From positions 20,599,248-20,663,247 of the forward strand of contig OZ012694.1 in the NCBI GenBank assembly GCA_963942565.1: a stretch of DNA of 64,000 bases. Direction: 5' to 3'. The notes below the pieces were generated by a model, which did no database searches, was not told where the DNA came from, and worked only from the letters and a program-made list of their open reading frames with translations. The DNA comes from Maea johnstoni (lineage: Eukaryota; Annelida; Polychaeta; Spionida; Magelonidae). Below are positions 63,408 through 64,000 of the stretch, piece by piece; the first letter of the stretch is position 1; each line of letters starts with the position of its first letter. The translations under genes and the position numbers were made by a program.

Positions 63408-63968
63408 CTCTATAATGTAAACAAATAGGAGAGCCCTCATTGGTCTTGGTCTCCTAGTGACGTCACACTGAGACTAGATTCATCGAGATTGTCCAGGGCT
63501 TTCTAACGGGTCCTATTTTAATTGGTCTGTGGATTGCCTTGGAAAATTACCGATCCACTTTCTATTATCTAAGGTCTGATCAAGGCCTTTATTTTGTTTT
63601 TGTCTTGCAGTGTCATAAAACAAGTGAATATGTTAGACTCTCTTTAGGGTTCCTACATCAATCAGTATTTATGCTTGGTGAGACCTTTCCCAGAGATATT
63701 GATCAGTGATGAAATAAGGAAGGCTCAAGGAGTGGCCCGGCATGAAATGCTATTGGATTTCGCTGTAGAGACCATTTTTCTGTGCTTTGGTTGATAGTGA
63801 GCAGTCGGGCGTGAAAAGATATTGATTCATTGACTGGGTTTTGTTGCTTACATTTGGATAATTTACTTGATGCTTGTATATAGGTTATATACATGTACCA
63901 TTTTTCGGGGAGATTCTATATCCTACGCAGACTACAATTACTGCTTCTGAGCTATAACTACTAGTCTA

Positions 63969-64000
63969 CTAGACTACTACTACTACTACTACTACTACTA
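63969..64000. repeat. (CTA)n microsatellite at the window end
   Basis: Ten CTA/ACT units run off the window. From 63576 to 63968 no feature is supported. Confidence 0.9.

Larger units (their letters stand above)
62680..63575. mobile_element. Family C MITE, host of two nested insertions
   Basis: tctataatgtaaacaaatag, agagccctcattggtc and the end ttatctaagg match family C, but the copy is split at 62762/63408. The CRE palindrome TGACGTCA is at 63458-63465. Confidence 0.6.

Overview
The window looks like nuclear DNA of a marine invertebrate animal. Genes have short exons (34-300 bp) split by AT-rich introns with GT-AG borders, and introns and intergenic DNA are packed with miniature inverted-repeat transposons (MITEs), tRNA-derived SINEs, minisatellites and (TA)n runs. 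A lophotrochozoan, perhaps a mollusc, fits the repeat style (for example the gacgg-rich repeat near 4.9 kb), but this is a weak inference. There are no operons, Shine-Dalgarno sites or rRNA genes, and no reverse-transcriptase or transposase gene was found.

Layout. (1) 970-9975, minus strand: a complete seven-exon CACUL1 homologue (303 aa) with the cullin-like N-terminal module. Its last exon runs into a hAT-type MITE that supplies the final ~28 codons and the stop. (2) Near 10.06-10.09 kb: the probable CACUL1 promoter, with YY1-like and NRF1-like motifs. (3) 13638-40964, plus strand, divergent from CACUL1: a 21-exon gene whose phases chain into 1,146 codons plus stop. It encodes an N-terminal extended Tudor domain, a disordered linker, a MIF4G (eIF4G-like) domain and a C-terminal CCHC zinc knuckle. 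I do not recognise this combination as a named family. (4) 41-60 kb: gene-poor, holding SINEs, a ~34-copy satellite made from a SINE head, and a ~7.1-kb element with long inverted ends. (5) 60770-61373, plus strand: two candidate alternative first exons, ending in the same phase, of a gene that continues beyond the window.

The most unusual signal is in the Tudor-MIF4G gene. In seven of its 20 introns the 3' end is a tandem array in which each unit copies the intron's last ~20-40 bases (polypyrimidine tract and AG) plus the first ~10-110 bases of the following exon. Array sizes run from one extra copy (exon 14) to 18 (exon 19) and 21 (before exon 15). In one array three copies also have a 5' splice site and form 21-nt in-frame candidate microexons. 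Separately, several introns of this gene carry a transposon whose edge lies only 11-24 bp from the 5' splice site.

All repeat family assignments (hAT, piggyBac-like, Tc1/mariner-like) rest on terminal inverted repeats and target-site duplications read by eye. Copy numbers of the larger arrays were counted by hand.
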